Assembly (NCBI GenBank): GCA_017307735.1
Contig: JAFKGR010000015.1
Coordinates: 43,592 to 107,591, forward strand
Direction: 5' to 3'
DNA length: 64,000 nt
Source: Chitinophagaceae bacterium
Lineage (GTDB): Bacteria; Bacteroidota; Bacteroidia; Chitinophagales; Chitinophagaceae
Part shown: positions 43,422 through 52,898 of the stretch, piece by piece
How positions within the stretch are numbered: the stretch's first letter is position 1
Layout of the letters: each line of letters opens with the position of its first letter
Translations under genes and position numbers: made by a program
Notes under the pieces: generated by a model
The model's database searches: none
What the model saw: only the letters and a program-made list of their open reading frames with translations
What the model was told of the DNA's origin: nothing

Positions 43422-43793
43422 CTATTGTCTGTTCCCACCTCTTCTCTGTGGCATAAGATTAGGTTCAATGTCGTTCTTGTATTGTTTGAACTGGTCGTCA
43501 GTAAAGATGTTTTTCAGTGAAGCATCACGGTCATCAGTGGCTTTCTGAAATACCGAACGGTCAGGTCTTTCTCCCTTGTCTCGTGCTTCCTGCATTGTTT
43601 TTTGAAGATTATTGTAAAAATCAGTGAACACGGTTTGGGTTTTTTGTTGTTGCTCTGCATTCAGATTGAGCGGAGATAATTTTTCCATTACACCTTTAAC
43701 CCTGTCTTCAACTGACATACGCTGCATTTGTGCGCTGGCAGTAAATGAAACTGACAAAATGAAAGCCAGTAGCATTGTGATTTTTGTTTTCAT
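43422..43793 (-). CDS. Spy-like periplasmic protein (last gene of sigma operon)
   Basis: A 123-residue secreted protein: signal peptide ending ASAQ (about residue 22), then an all-helical part with the LTxxQ-like segment LNLNAEQQQKTQTVF and a second similar segment IFTDDQFKQYKNDI. The C-terminus is Arg/Gly-rich (PQRRGGNRQ). The helix pattern resembles the Spy/CpxP chaperone-sensor family, but conservation is weak. It is the most distal gene of the operon headed by the TonB receptor and sigma factor, 16 bases after the preceding gene, so a periplasmic stress or sensor role is inferred. Confidence 0.65.
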   Translation of the reverse strand: MKTKITMLLAFILSVSFTASAQMQRMSVEDRVKGVMEKLSPLNLNAEQQQKTQTVFTDFYNNLQKTMQEARDKGERPDRSVFQKATDDRDASLKNIFTDDQFKQYKNDIEPNLMPQRRGGNRQ

Positions 43794-43809
43794 ATACTTA
43801 TGAGGTTTT

Positions 43810-44316
43810 TTACTTTTTTACAGATGTACTGTTGTTTTTGCGTGGCTTCCCGATCATTCTGGAATTGATCCGCTTCAGGAGGCTGTCCATTTGAGGGATT
43901 TGATCAGGGGTGCACAATTGCCTGACGACCTGAAAATAATTTCGCATGCTGAGGTCGAGAAGCTTTTGATGCAGGGCGATGGAATCTGCAAGGGAATTTA
44001 GGGTGGTGTCGCCGGTTTTCTGATAGAGGGTATTATAAAAATTTTCTTTTGCAGTTCTGAGTTGTGAAAACTGGGATCTTATGTTGGGCCGGTTTTCTTT
44101 TCTGAGGCTCATATAATCTGCAATCTGTTTTTCAGTAAACCCGACTTTTTTTCTCAGGACAGCCGACATTCCGCTGTCTTCTGAAGTCCTTTCTTCATCA
44201 AAGTGATGTTTTGACCCATTGGGTTTGATGAGGAAGTAAAGCATTACGATATTGGCAGCCAATAAGACCAGAATAATGGATAGCAAAACTTTATTGATTG
44301 ATTGCTTTTTCATCAT
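43810..44316 (-). CDS. Membrane-anchored Spy/CnrX-like periplasmic sensor
   Basis: A 168-residue protein with one N-terminal membrane anchor (about 9-31) and a helical periplasmic domain. A His/acidic patch (KHHFDEERTSED, about 37-48) precedes the LTxxQ-like helix VGFTEKQIADYMSLRKENRP; a second such site is LCTPDQIPQMDSLL. This layout matches Spy/CpxP/CnrX-type sensors of envelope stress or metals. The start overlaps the upstream anti-sigma-like gene by 4 bases (ATGA), so their translation is coupled, as expected for a sensor working with an anti-sigma factor. Metal binding is inference. Confidence 0.65.
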   Translation of the reverse strand: MMKKQSINKVLLSIILVLLAANIVMLYFLIKPNGSKHHFDEERTSEDSGMSAVLRKKVGFTEKQIADYMSLRKENRPNIRSQFSQLRTAKENFYNTLYQKTGDTTLNSLADSIALHQKLLDLSMRNYFQVVRQLCTPDQIPQMDSLLKRINSRMIGKPRKNNSTSVKK

Positions 44317-44630
44317 GGATTGATTTTTTCCACATCAGACAATGAAAGATTCATTTGTGAATACTCATCTACCGAAGCAATCTCGCTGGTTTGTTGGGCT
44401 GTGGGTTTTTGCACAGTGTTTAAAACTGCAAAAACATTTATCAGAATAATTATCATGACCGTAGCTATTGCTATAGCAGGTTTGGTAATGAATCTGATGA
44501 CTCCCTCAATATAACTCCTCGAATCATTCAGGCGTTCCTGAACCCGGGTAAAAAAATAATAGCCCGGGGAGGCCCTTCTAACACCATTGAGGCTATTCAG
44601 AATTGATTCTATTTTTTTGTCCTGGTTCAT
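44313..44630 (-). CDS. Probable anti-sigma factor (single-pass membrane protein)
   Basis: A 105-residue protein with a charged cytoplasmic N-terminus (1-48), one membrane helix (about 50-70) and a short periplasmic tail. It has no recognisable zinc anti-sigma HxxxCxxC motif. The assignment rests on topology, size and position: 53 bases after an ECF sigma gene and coupled by 4-base overlap to a periplasmic sensor-like protein, the CnrH-CnrY-CnrX type of arrangement. Confidence 0.6.
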   Translation of the reverse strand: MNQDKKIESILNSLNGVRRASPGYYFFTRVQERLNDSRSYIEGVIRFITKPAIAIATVMIIILINVFAVLNTVQKPTAQQTSEIASVDEYSQMNLSLSDVEKINP

Positions 44631-44683
44631 TTGAAAGAATATTTACTTGATTAATTAGACGTTTAATTATTTTAAAACCTTTG

Positions 44684-45253
44684 TCATTGTTCTTTTAAAA
44701 GATCGCTAAGATATTTCTTTAAGTTTTTCTTTGCCCGTTGAAGTAAGGCATCCACTGCATTTGTACTTAAGTTCATGATTTCTCCCACTTCATTGTAACT
44801 CAGGGTTTCCATTTTGTTCAGGATGAAAGCTGTCTTTTGATTTTCAGGCAATCTCTTCACTGCTTTAAACAACCATTCTGCATCTTCTTTGTTTTCGGCC
44901 ATTACACCCGGATGAACAAAGTCTGGCGGGTCGTGAATCAATTCATCATTTTCATTGTAAAGGCTGTAAATAAAGCTGAATCTTTTTTTTCGTTTTTTCT
45001 TTCTGAGGGCATCCAGTGATTTGCGAATTGTGATCTGGTAAAGCCAGGTAGAAAGTTTGGATTCTCCTTTAAAACTATTTACAGCTTCAAAAACCTTTAC
45101 AAACACTTCCTGCGCCACATCCTCTGCATCACTTTCATTTTGCATCAATCCGAGTGCGGTATTATACACCATATCCTGCCACCGCGTAACCAGCGTTTTA
45201 AACGCTGCTCTATCCCCGTTCTGCAGAAGCCTGACAAGTTCAATCTCTTCCAA
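44684..45253 (-). CDS. ECF-type RNA polymerase sigma factor
   Basis: A 189-residue sigma-70 family factor. Region 2 has DMVYNTALGLMQNESDAEDVAQEVFVKVF (in part) and KLSTWLYQITIRKSLDALR; region 4 has LPENQKTAFILNKMETLSYNEVGEIMNLSTNAVDALLQRAK (in part), the DNA-binding helix-turn-helix that reads -35. Region 3 is absent, as normal for ECF factors. The linker is basic (KKRKKRF). It starts 20 bases after the TonB-dependent receptor gene and precedes its probable anti-sigma gene, so it likely controls this operon. Confidence 0.92.
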   Translation of the reverse strand: MEEIELVRLLQNGDRAAFKTLVTRWQDMVYNTALGLMQNESDAEDVAQEVFVKVFEAVNSFKGESKLSTWLYQITIRKSLDALRKKKRKKRFSFIYSLYNENDELIHDPPDFVHPGVMAENKEDAEWLFKAVKRLPENQKTAFILNKMETLSYNEVGEIMNLSTNAVDALLQRAKKNLKKYLSDLLKEQ

Positions 45254-45273
45254 GAGCAGCAGTTTTATACTGA

Positions 45274-48123
45274 CTAAAACGAAGGCCTGTTCCCAAATCC
45301 GCCTGGTCTGCCCCCGCCGGGGAAAAACCGGTGCTCCATGTCATTATTTTGTGGCTTAGCCTTTCCAAAGTTTTTAAGATTGTATGTAAAGGTCAGCATA
45401 AAATATTGTTGCAACACCTGATTTCTTGTATCCTGGATATAAGATTCTGTTACATCTCTCGAAATACTCTTATTCTGTTTTAACAAGTCAAATACTGAGA
45501 GTTTTATTTCCCCTCTTTGACCTTTCAGGAATCTTTGTCCAACTGCCATATTCCACAGAAAAAAACTTTGGTTAAATCCTGCCGAAAGTCCGCTGTTGGC
45601 ATTGTAAGAAATATTGTTTTGAAAGAAGGTCCCTTTTTTCAATGACAGGCTCATGTCAAGGCCTGCGGTCTGATTTACATAGTTCTGATTCTGATTGGGA
45701 AGGACGGTATTATTTACATTGTTAAAACTGGCATTGTAGGAAAGATTAAAATCCACATTCTGACTGATGTTGCTTGCCAGCACGGCACCTACGTTATAAT
45801 TATAGTTGTTGGAAATGTTGCTGACGTGATTGAGCAATCCGGGCTGCCTTGAATAGGAGATACCACCATTCAGGTTCAGGTTGGTTTTGATGAACTTTAA
45901 TGGCATGCTATAATTGAAGAAAGATCTGAAACTGATATATCCATTCAGGTTAACCGGTTTGGTTAATTGAGAACCTCTGTGAAGTATAATGTCTTTGGCC
46001 AATACTGAATCCTGAGAAGCCGTGAATGTGGCATTGGTTATGTAGTCATTGATTTGGTTGACGAATACATTTGCAAAGAAACTCTTTTCACTTATTCTGT
46101 TGGTATAGGAATACCGTATCATACCTACATTCTGATATTGTTGTTTCAGGTCCGGATTTCCTGTCGAGTAAATCAATTGATTGCTGGTATTGATTACATT
46201 TTGCAACTGGGTGACTGAGGGGGCGCGCACTGATCCGCGATAACGGGTAAAAATGCTGCCATATTTTCCAACCTTAAATCTGCCAAACACGTTACCAAGA
46301 AAATTGCTGAATGTGAATCTGATGTTGGATTCCATTGGAAAAATCTGGCCACTCTTCAAATCACTATACTGATAGCCCACACCTGCTGAAATCATATTAT
46401 TTCTGTCGCCATGCCTGAAAGTGATTCCGGCATTCTGGGTATTGTAGGTGTTGTCAAACTTGTTGCTGAGCATGGTATCCAGGATATTGTATTTTGAAAC
46501 TGAATTATCAAAATCAAATGTTTCGCGGTCAGCGCGGCTCTTCTGAATGGCGGGGTTATAGTTAAATTGTAATTGGGTTTTGGTTGCCAGGGGTTCAGTG
46601 TAAACCATATTCAGGCTATATCTGTTGCTATGGCTCAGGCTGCTTGTATATTGGTTTATTGTGTCGGTCAATAAGGTAGTTTTAAAATAGCTGTTGAGTG
46701 CATTATTGAAATTGTATCCATCATTGTTGGTGAGGTTTGCGTTTAATTGTAATGAAATGCTCCTGCCTCTTTTGGCGAATGCATGGCTATAAAGTATGCC
46801 GCCGCTGATGTTGTGGCCTTTTAAATGGGAAGTGAGATCATTTCCGGATTTACTGATTAACTGCTGATGGTCTGAGGCTGAATTGACGCCAAGGATATCA
46901 TTGATAGAATTATTGATCTGAAAGCCACCATTGGCCGTTACAAGAATTCTATTGGCTGAATCCAGTTTATAATCCATCCTGTAGTTGAACCTGTGATTGT
47001 AATTATCTGTATGCGATATGGTGTTTTCATCATAATAAGTGACAGAATCTTTCAGGAGGTTTTGTCTGTTGATGAGTTGGTTATTGTTGGTGGAACTGTT
47101 GTTGAAGAAATAGCTTGCCGTTACATCAATCTTTTTTCCCCAGGCATCACTGTAATTGAGCCCGACAGAATTGGTTTTTGCTATTCCATTTTGTTGGCCG
47201 ACAAAGAAATTGTTTCCTCCACCGAATCCACCGCCACCTCTGAACCCTCCTCTTCCACTGGAAGCATTAACAAGGTCCTCTGAAGAAAAGTTTTGCTGAT
47301 TAATGTTGTTTGTCAGGCCTATGAGTGTGATACGGCGTGCATTGTTGAAAAAACTGATGTTGCCACCTCCCTGGTAGGTGTTGTCTGTTCCGTATCCGGC
47401 GAATATCCTTCCAAAGTTGCCCTGCCGCATATTGGGTTTGGTAACAATGTTGATGGACTTGGTGGTATTGCCATCGTCGAATCCTGTCAGTTGTGCCTGA
47501 TCGCTCAGCCTGTCGAAAACCTGGATTTTGTCGACAACTTCTGACGGCAGATTTCTCAGTGTAGCAGTAGCATCGTCGCCAAAGAAATCACGCCCGTCAA
47601 CAGTAACTTTTTTAACGGTCTCTCCCTGCGCAGTGACTGTTCCGCTTTTATCCACAGTTATACCCGGCATTTTTTTGATAAGATCTTCTGTAGTGGCATC
47701 AGGGTTTACTTTAAACTGATTTGCGGAGAATTGGGTCGTATCGCCTTTCATAGTTACCGGTGGAGGTGTCGCATCGATTACAACGGCCGAAAGTGTTTCT
47801 GCTGATTTGTGAATTTCAATTGATCCGAAATTATAATCACTTTTTCCCAACTGGAATTTCTTCACAAAAGGAGAGAATCCGATTGAGGTTACCTGCAGAT
47901 AATAGGTGCCAGAAGAAACATCACTTATGGTAAATGAACCATCATTTGCACTTACCCTTTGAGCGACTATGGTGGAGCTGTCTGCCTTAAGCAATGAGAT
48001 GGTTGCTTTTGCCATGGGTACATTGTCAGTAGCGTCTTTCAGCGTACCGGTTATTTTTTGAGAATAAGCGAGTGAGGAAAAAAGTAAGGTAGTTATGAGG
48101 GCCAAAAAGTAACGTTTCATCAT
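45274..48123 (-). CDS. TonB-dependent receptor-like outer membrane barrel with N-terminal CarboxypepD_reg domain
   Basis: A 949-residue outer membrane protein. After the signal peptide (ends SLAYSQ) comes a carboxypeptidase-regulatory-like beta-sandwich (about 22-105: ITGTLKDATDNVPMAKATI, YYLQVTSIGFSPF), then a plug (about 125-240: TEDLIKKMPGITVDKSGTV, VTVDGRDFFGDDATATLRNLP), then the barrel of the 'outer membrane beta-barrel family' type. A Gly-rich loop (about 294-306) and a Gly/Pro/Arg-rich C-terminus (PGGGRPGGFGN) stand out; barrel proteins usually end in an aromatic residue, and this one ends in Phe. There is no SusD partner. It heads the sigma-factor operon. Confidence 0.88.
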   Translation of the reverse strand: MMKRYFLALITTLLFSSLAYSQKITGTLKDATDNVPMAKATISLLKADSSTIVAQRVSANDGSFTISDVSSGTYYLQVTSIGFSPFVKKFQLGKSDYNFGSIEIHKSAETLSAVVIDATPPPVTMKGDTTQFSANQFKVNPDATTEDLIKKMPGITVDKSGTVTAQGETVKKVTVDGRDFFGDDATATLRNLPSEVVDKIQVFDRLSDQAQLTGFDDGNTTKSINIVTKPNMRQGNFGRIFAGYGTDNTYQGGGNISFFNNARRITLIGLTNNINQQNFSSEDLVNASSGRGGFRGGGGFGGGNNFFVGQQNGIAKTNSVGLNYSDAWGKKIDVTASYFFNNSSTNNNQLINRQNLLKDSVTYYDENTISHTDNYNHRFNYRMDYKLDSANRILVTANGGFQINNSINDILGVNSASDHQQLISKSGNDLTSHLKGHNISGGILYSHAFAKRGRSISLQLNANLTNNDGYNFNNALNSYFKTTLLTDTINQYTSSLSHSNRYSLNMVYTEPLATKTQLQFNYNPAIQKSRADRETFDFDNSVSKYNILDTMLSNKFDNTYNTQNAGITFRHGDRNNMISAGVGYQYSDLKSGQIFPMESNIRFTFSNFLGNVFGRFKVGKYGSIFTRYRGSVRAPSVTQLQNVINTSNQLIYSTGNPDLKQQYQNVGMIRYSYTNRISEKSFFANVFVNQINDYITNATFTASQDSVLAKDIILHRGSQLTKPVNLNGYISFRSFFNYSMPLKFIKTNLNLNGGISYSRQPGLLNHVSNISNNYNYNVGAVLASNISQNVDFNLSYNASFNNVNNTVLPNQNQNYVNQTAGLDMSLSLKKGTFFQNNISYNANSGLSAGFNQSFFLWNMAVGQRFLKGQRGEIKLSVFDLLKQNKSISRDVTESYIQDTRNQVLQQYFMLTFTYNLKNFGKAKPQNNDMEHRFFPGGGRPGGFGNRPSF

Positions 48124-48492
48124 TGATTGAAATATGTTACGGTTTGACGTTGATGTGTAAGAATACCTTCGGAAAATGGTTTTTTTAATTGTGAAAACTT
48201 TGATAAAGCCATTTGTAATTTTTTGAAATTGAAATTGATTTTGAAACCTGATCTCACCTTCTTCAGATACCTGATTTTTTAAAAAAAGTACACCCCGTTT
48301 TTCATCAATCTATTTTTAAATGGATAGTTTTAATTACCAGTTTGCCCATTTTTTATCATAAATGAAAGTTGGTTTTTTCAACTAATTATTTCTTCTGAAA
48401 TCAACTGATTTTTAATCCCGCAATCAAATTAATTTTTATCGTAGAAAATCTTTTGTTTACTTTCATCCCTACTGTTCACTAAAATTGAATTA
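48124..48492. other. Intergenic region between divergent TonB receptor and RNase-like genes
   Basis: About 370 AT-rich bases containing the promoters of two divergent units. No gene, repeat or TAnnTTTG box was recognised. If the ECF sigma factor autoregulates, its target promoter should be here. Confidence 0.45.
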
Positions 48493-49896
48493 ATGAAAAT
48501 TGGTTTTCATGGTGCAGCCAGGACGGTGACCGGCTCGAAGCATCTGCTTACTTTATCAAACGGAAAAAAATATTTACTTGATTGCGGAATGTACCAGGGG
48601 CTTGGAAAAGACACCGATGTGCTCAACAGGGATTTTGGATTTGATCCTGCTAAAATTGATTATGTAATTCTTTCGCATGCTCATGTGGATCATTGCGGAT
48701 TGTTGCCAAAGCTCGTCAAAGACGGATATCCGGGAAAGATTTTTTGCACGCCTCCCACCAAAGAACTCGCTACAGTTTTAATGGAGGATAGCGCCAATAT
48801 CCAGGAGAACGATTTGAGGTTTCTCAACAAAACCCGGTCGGCACAGGGGAAATCTTTTTTGCAACCTTTGTATGATGTGAACGATGCGAGGAATGCATCT
48901 GACCGGTTTGTGGAAGTGGATTATGGTAAATGGGTTTCCATTGATGAAAATGTAAAACTGATGTATCTGGATGCAGGGCATATTATCGGGAGCACAACAG
49001 TTCATCTTCAAATTACAGAGAATGGAAAAATAACCAATCTGACATTTTCAGGCGATGTGGGCAGATACAGAGATGTGATTCTCAAATCGCCCGCAGAATT
49101 TCCACAGTCTGATTATATCATTATGGAAAGTACTTACGGAAATAAATTACATGACCGGGTGACTGGTACATCTGAAGCTCTTCTCAAATGGATTACGGAA
49201 ACCTGTATTGAAAAAAAAGGAAAACTGATTTTGCCTGCATTCAGCGTGGGCCGTACCCAGGAACTTTTGTATGCGCTCAATACGCTTGAATTGGAAAACA
49301 GTTTACCCGATCTGCCCTACTATGTTGACAGTCCGCTAAGTCTTGAAGCAACCGGAATAATGAAAAATTATCCTCAGTATTTTAATAACCGTATTCAAAA
49401 GGTAATGCAATCCGATAACGATCCTTTCCAGTTTAAAGGACTCCGATTTGTAAAAACCGTGGATGAAAGCAAATCGCTTAATTACCGGAATGAACCGATG
49501 GTTATTATTTCTGCGAGTGGAATGGCTGAAGCCGGCCGTGTGAAACATCATATCAGCAACAATATTGAAAATAGCCGCAATGCCATTGTCCTTACGGGAT
49601 ATTGTGAACCCAATTCACTTGGTGGCCGTTTAAAATTACATCCCAAAGAGGTGGGGATTTTTGGATTTGTACACCAGGTAAATGCAACAATCGGTGAAAT
49701 AAAAAGCATGAGCGCACATGGCGATTATGAAGATTTATCTCAATGGCTTGCCTGCCAGGATCCGAAACAAGTGAAAAAATTATTTCTTGTGCATGGAGAA
49801 TATGATGTGCAACTTGATTTTCAAAATCGCCTTATCAGCAAAGGTTTTTCAGATGTGGAGGTTCCTGCACTCCATTCAGAGATCGGATTAGGTTAA
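48493..49896 (+). CDS. Metallo-beta-lactamase/beta-CASP RNA hydrolase
   Basis: A 467-residue cytosolic enzyme of the CPSF73/RNase J superfamily. Motif 2 is SHAHVDHCG with H62, H64, D66 and H67; motif 3 is the His of DAGHIIGST; motif 4 is the Asp of TFSGDVGR. The beta-CASP insert (about 180-400) has motif A MESTYG, motif B ISASGMAEAGR and motif C in KSMSAHGDYEDL, followed by the RMMBL tail with LVHGEYDVQ. Proteins of this size without the RNase J C-terminal domain are CPSF-like endo/exoribonucleases. Substrate is not known. Confidence 0.9.
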   Translation: MKIGFHGAARTVTGSKHLLTLSNGKKYLLDCGMYQGLGKDTDVLNRDFGFDPAKIDYVILSHAHVDHCGLLPKLVKDGYPGKIFCTPPTKELATVLMEDSANIQENDLRFLNKTRSAQGKSFLQPLYDVNDARNASDRFVEVDYGKWVSIDENVKLMYLDAGHIIGSTTVHLQITENGKITNLTFSGDVGRYRDVILKSPAEFPQSDYIIMESTYGNKLHDRVTGTSEALLKWITETCIEKKGKLILPAFSVGRTQELLYALNTLELENSLPDLPYYVDSPLSLEATGIMKNYPQYFNNRIQKVMQSDNDPFQFKGLRFVKTVDESKSLNYRNEPMVIISASGMAEAGRVKHHISNNIENSRNAIVLTGYCEPNSLGGRLKLHPKEVGIFGFVHQVNATIGEIKSMSAHGDYEDLSQWLACQDPKQVKKLFLVHGEYDVQLDFQNRLISKGFSDVEVPALHSEIGLG

Positions 49897-49952
49897 AACG
49901 GGTTTTAAGGAATGTTTTAATTCAAAATTCCTAATTCATAATTCAAAAAACC

Positions 49953-51071
49953 ATGATCAGCTATTGGGAACAAAAAACTTTTTATCACCATCGCCATCTG
50001 ATTATTTGCGGAGCCGGTTTTACCGGATTATCCGCAGCTATTTACTTTAAAAGAAAGTTTCCTGGGAAAGACGTGCTGGTTATCGAAAAAGATCCTGTGA
50101 ATGGGGGAGCAAGTACAAAGAACGCCGGGTTTGCCTGTTTCGGCAGCGCATCGGAATTATTAGCTGATCTGAAAAAACTGAATGAAGAGAAAGTCTTTCA
50201 TCTGGTTTCAGAAAGGATCCGCGGATTACAAAATCTGAGAAATCTTTTGGGTGATGAGAATATCGGGTATGAACCTTTACACGGCTTCGAATTATTCAGG
50301 CACAATGACGGGCTTTATGAAAATTGTCTGGACCACCTGGATTACCTGAACGAAAAAGTTCGTTCTATAACCGGTTCCAATGTTTATAATGTTGCAGATA
50401 AAAAAATAAAAATTTTTGGTTTTGAGAATGTGGAACACATAATTGAGAATGAAGGCGAGGGCCAGGTGGATACCGGAAAAATGTATTTGTCTTTACTTCA
50501 ATTGGCAAGAGAGAGCGGAATAGAAATTCTCAACGGCATCCTGATTAATCGATACGATGAAAATGATAAATGTGTAATCCTGGATACTACTTACGGAAAA
50601 ATTACCGGCGACAAATTTTTGATAGCCAATAATGGTTTTGCATCTCAAATTCTGAAAGACAGCCATACCATACCCGCCCGGGCACAGGTGCTGATTACTT
50701 CCGTAATTAAGGATTTGAAGGTGAAAGGTTCATTCCACATGGATGAAGGTTTTTATTATTTCCGCAATATCGATGGACGAGTCCTTTTCGGAGGTGGAAG
50801 AAATCTGGATTTTGAAACTGAAACGACGGCAGAACTGAATCTCAATGAAATGATTCAGGCACAATTGGAAAAAATTTTGCACGAGATCATTCTTCCTGAT
50901 GATGATTTTAAAATTGAACAACGCTGGTCGGGCATTATGGGTTTTGGAGATGAGAAGCAAATCATTTGTAAACAAATTTCTGAAGGGGTATTCTGTGCTG
51001 TACGCCTGAACGGGATGGGGCTTGCACTAAGTACATTGCTTGGAAAAGAAGTAGCCGAGATGATGGGATGA
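49953..51071 (+). CDS. FAD-dependent amine/amino-acid oxidoreductase (DadA-like)
   Basis: A 372-residue DAO-family flavoprotein. The dinucleotide motif is LIICGAGFTGLSAAIYFKRK (residues ~16-35), then an Glu in VIEKDPVNGGASTKNAGFA, the conserved GGAS-xxNAG site where FAD contacts lie. The substrate domain has YYFRNIDGRVLFGGGRN, and the C-terminal FAD motif is GVFCAVRLNGMGLALSTLLGKEVAE. No iron-sulfur motif is seen. It oxidises a secondary or primary amine of unknown identity. It follows the RNase-like gene by 56 bases. Confidence 0.85.
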   Translation: MISYWEQKTFYHHRHLIICGAGFTGLSAAIYFKRKFPGKDVLVIEKDPVNGGASTKNAGFACFGSASELLADLKKLNEEKVFHLVSERIRGLQNLRNLLGDENIGYEPLHGFELFRHNDGLYENCLDHLDYLNEKVRSITGSNVYNVADKKIKIFGFENVEHIIENEGEGQVDTGKMYLSLLQLARESGIEILNGILINRYDENDKCVILDTTYGKITGDKFLIANNGFASQILKDSHTIPARAQVLITSVIKDLKVKGSFHMDEGFYYFRNIDGRVLFGGGRNLDFETETTAELNLNEMIQAQLEKILHEIILPDDDFKIEQRWSGIMGFGDEKQIICKQISEGVFCAVRLNGMGLALSTLLGKEVAEMMG

Positions 51072-51910
51072 GAGTTTTTTCGAATTATGAGACTTTCCCT
51101 GATTGATCATTTACCTTAAAGATTTTTGGTTCATCTTTTTCGGAATGGTTTTTTATGCTGGATTTCAAAAATGGTTTTCACTTGCAACATTCTTATTGCC
51201 ATTAAGCTACATACCTCGTTTAAATATATATTTCTTTCACGCAGGTAAATTAAAATATATGTATTAGATTTAGTGCACCATTTAACTAAGGTATTAGAAT
51301 GAATTGAGACGACTGGCTTTTTTACTATGAGATTTATGCGTTTATAAGGTGAAAGTTCTAAGGATATAAATTATAAGTAACGATTAACCATATCAGGAGG
51401 AAGAGTTTTTCGGGATGGATTTTAATTAATAAAGAAAAAATTTCTTTCGATGGCCTGTGCAATTTTTAAGAAAACCTGGAACCAGACATTACTTAGGTAC
51501 CTCGTTTCATTATATATTCTAATTTCAGACAGAATTTCGATTTTGAAATTTCGTATGATTACTTATTCCTTCAGGATTTGAATCAGGATATATATATTGG
51601 ACTGGATTAAGAATTTATCAGGAGTTTTAGTTTCAAGTAGGAAAACGATCAGAATGCTATTCCAACAGCAATTTGTAAAGAGATTGGGGAATCAGCAAGA
51701 TTATATAGAAATCGAACCGTTTACTATTTCAAACAGCGAAATACTCAGAGTTACTTATGAGATATTGACCCTAAATTGTTGTTCCATCAATCTGCAAAAG
51801 TTTAATTCACGTTGTTCAGCTTATTTTTCAGTTGAAGCAGGTACATGGTATTGGACCGATCAGCCTTAAGTATGGTTCAAAATAATTTTAAAAACATCAA
51901 AATTATCATT
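51072..51910. other. AT-rich stretch without a recognisable gene
   Basis: About 840 bases, strikingly AT-rich. A 90-codon frame starting at a TTG (51597) has no family resemblance and no ribosome site, and I do not call it. The last ~140 bases before the ATG at 51911 resemble the sequence upstream of the paralogous barrel gene at 54268 (TAAATT-TTGTTC and AATTATYATTATGAAACCC motifs), so the duplication that made the two barrel genes included some upstream DNA. Confidence 0.45.
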
Positions 51911-52510
51911 ATGAAACCCTTTTTTATTTCCCTGTTTTTGTTCATAATAAATTCAAATTGTTATGGCCAATTAGAACAAAATACGTGGCTTGTTGGCGGA
52001 TCGGGGAGTTATTATAAATATACAGAAGATTTTTCTTCACGACCTGCAAGTTATATCGTTAAAGCGAGGAATATAGATATCTCGGCCTCGATAGGTTACT
52101 TTGTTTTAAACAGGATGGCGCTGGGGATGAGACCTTATTTTAATGGATTTAAAAGCGAAGTTTCAGGGGAGAAAGGACAAAATTATTATAGGGTATCAGT
52201 AGGACCATTTGCAAGGTATTATTTCCTTGAAGGAGAAAGAAGAACAAATTTACTTCTGGATATTGGGTACCAATTAGGATTGAACAGGGACTTCCCCACA
52301 GATATAACGTTTAAAGGAAAAAATAATATTTTTTCTGCTATGGGGGGAATGGAGTTTTTTTTTAACACTGCAGCCGGCATGGATATTTTGTTTGGCTATG
52401 TCAACAAAATGCTTTCTATTGATAATGCTCCTGTTCAGGTAAATCAACTTTCTAATAAAAAAGGGTTTCAACTTTCTATTGGATTTCAATTTCATTTAGA
52501 AAAAAAATAA
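51911..52510 (+). CDS. Small outer membrane beta-barrel protein (paralogue 1)
   Basis: A 199-residue secreted protein. The ATG at 51911 starts a clean signal peptide ending CYGQ; an upstream in-frame start would add 22 residues before it. The mature part is a small barrel of alternating strands: NTWLVGGSGSYYKYTEDFSS, IDISASIGYFVLNRMALGMRPYF (in part), VGPFARYYF, TNLLLDIGYQLG, FQLSIGFQFHLEKK. It is closely related to the protein at 54268. Together they flank the interrupted type IX-secreted protein gene, which starts 10 bases after this one. Confidence 0.78.
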   Translation: MKPFFISLFLFIINSNCYGQLEQNTWLVGGSGSYYKYTEDFSSRPASYIVKARNIDISASIGYFVLNRMALGMRPYFNGFKSEVSGEKGQNYYRVSVGPFARYYFLEGERRTNLLLDIGYQLGLNRDFPTDITFKGKNNIFSAMGGMEFFFNTAAGMDILFGYVNKMLSIDNAPVQVNQLSNKKGFQLSIGFQFHLEKK

Positions 52511-52520
52511 ATCAAAAAGT

Positions 52521-52895
52521 ATGAAATACTTATTTTTTATAATAATCTGCTCCACCTTCTCTGTCAATTTAAAATCACAAACAATCTCCCCATCTCCAAA
52601 TCAGGAATATTGCCCAGAAGTAGAATATACATTCACCGTTACTATTACAAAACCATTTCAAAATATAATAGGCGAAAGTGGAAGTATAGTTACACAACAG
52701 CCCTCTTTACCAGTAGGCAGTACTTTTATTTTTAAAGGTAAGTTCGGAGATGCAAACCAGAAACAAAGTTTCCGTGTTACTTTTTCAGATGGATCTTCTT
52801 ATCCGTTTGAATTTAAAAAAATCAAATCCTTATATTATCCTGTGACATGTTCGCAGGTACCCAATCAGGCAACTATTACGGCCCCACGTTGCTAG
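52521..52895 (+). CDS. N-terminal part of an interrupted secreted protein
   Basis: A 124-residue fragment: signal peptide ending LKSQ (about residue 19), then a beta-rich, Ig/PKD-like segment (YCPEVEYTFTVTIT, GSTFIFKGKFGD, FRVTFSDGSSYPFEFKKIK) up to ITAPRC. The frame then meets TAG (52893-52895) and continues without a shift into the next entry, which carries the C-terminal secretion signal. On its own this part has a signal peptide but no sorting signal, so it would stay in the periplasm. I read both pieces as one gene broken by a nonsense codon. Confidence 0.7.
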   Translation: MKYLFFIIICSTFSVNLKSQTISPSPNQEYCPEVEYTFTVTITKPFQNIIGESGSIVTQQPSLPVGSTFIFKGKFGDANQKQSFRVTFSDGSSYPFEFKKIKSLYYPVTCSQVPNQATITAPRC

Positions 52896-52898
52896 GTA

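Noticed and set aside
51597..51869. 90-codon frame from a TTG
   Set aside because: No ribosome site, no family resemblance and AT-driven composition. It overlaps the leader region shared with the paralogous barrel gene.
52893..52895. UAG recoding to pyrrolysine or similar
   Set aside because: Nothing in the window suggests a Pyl system, the phylum does not use it, and many other genes here end in TAG. A nonsense mutation is simpler.
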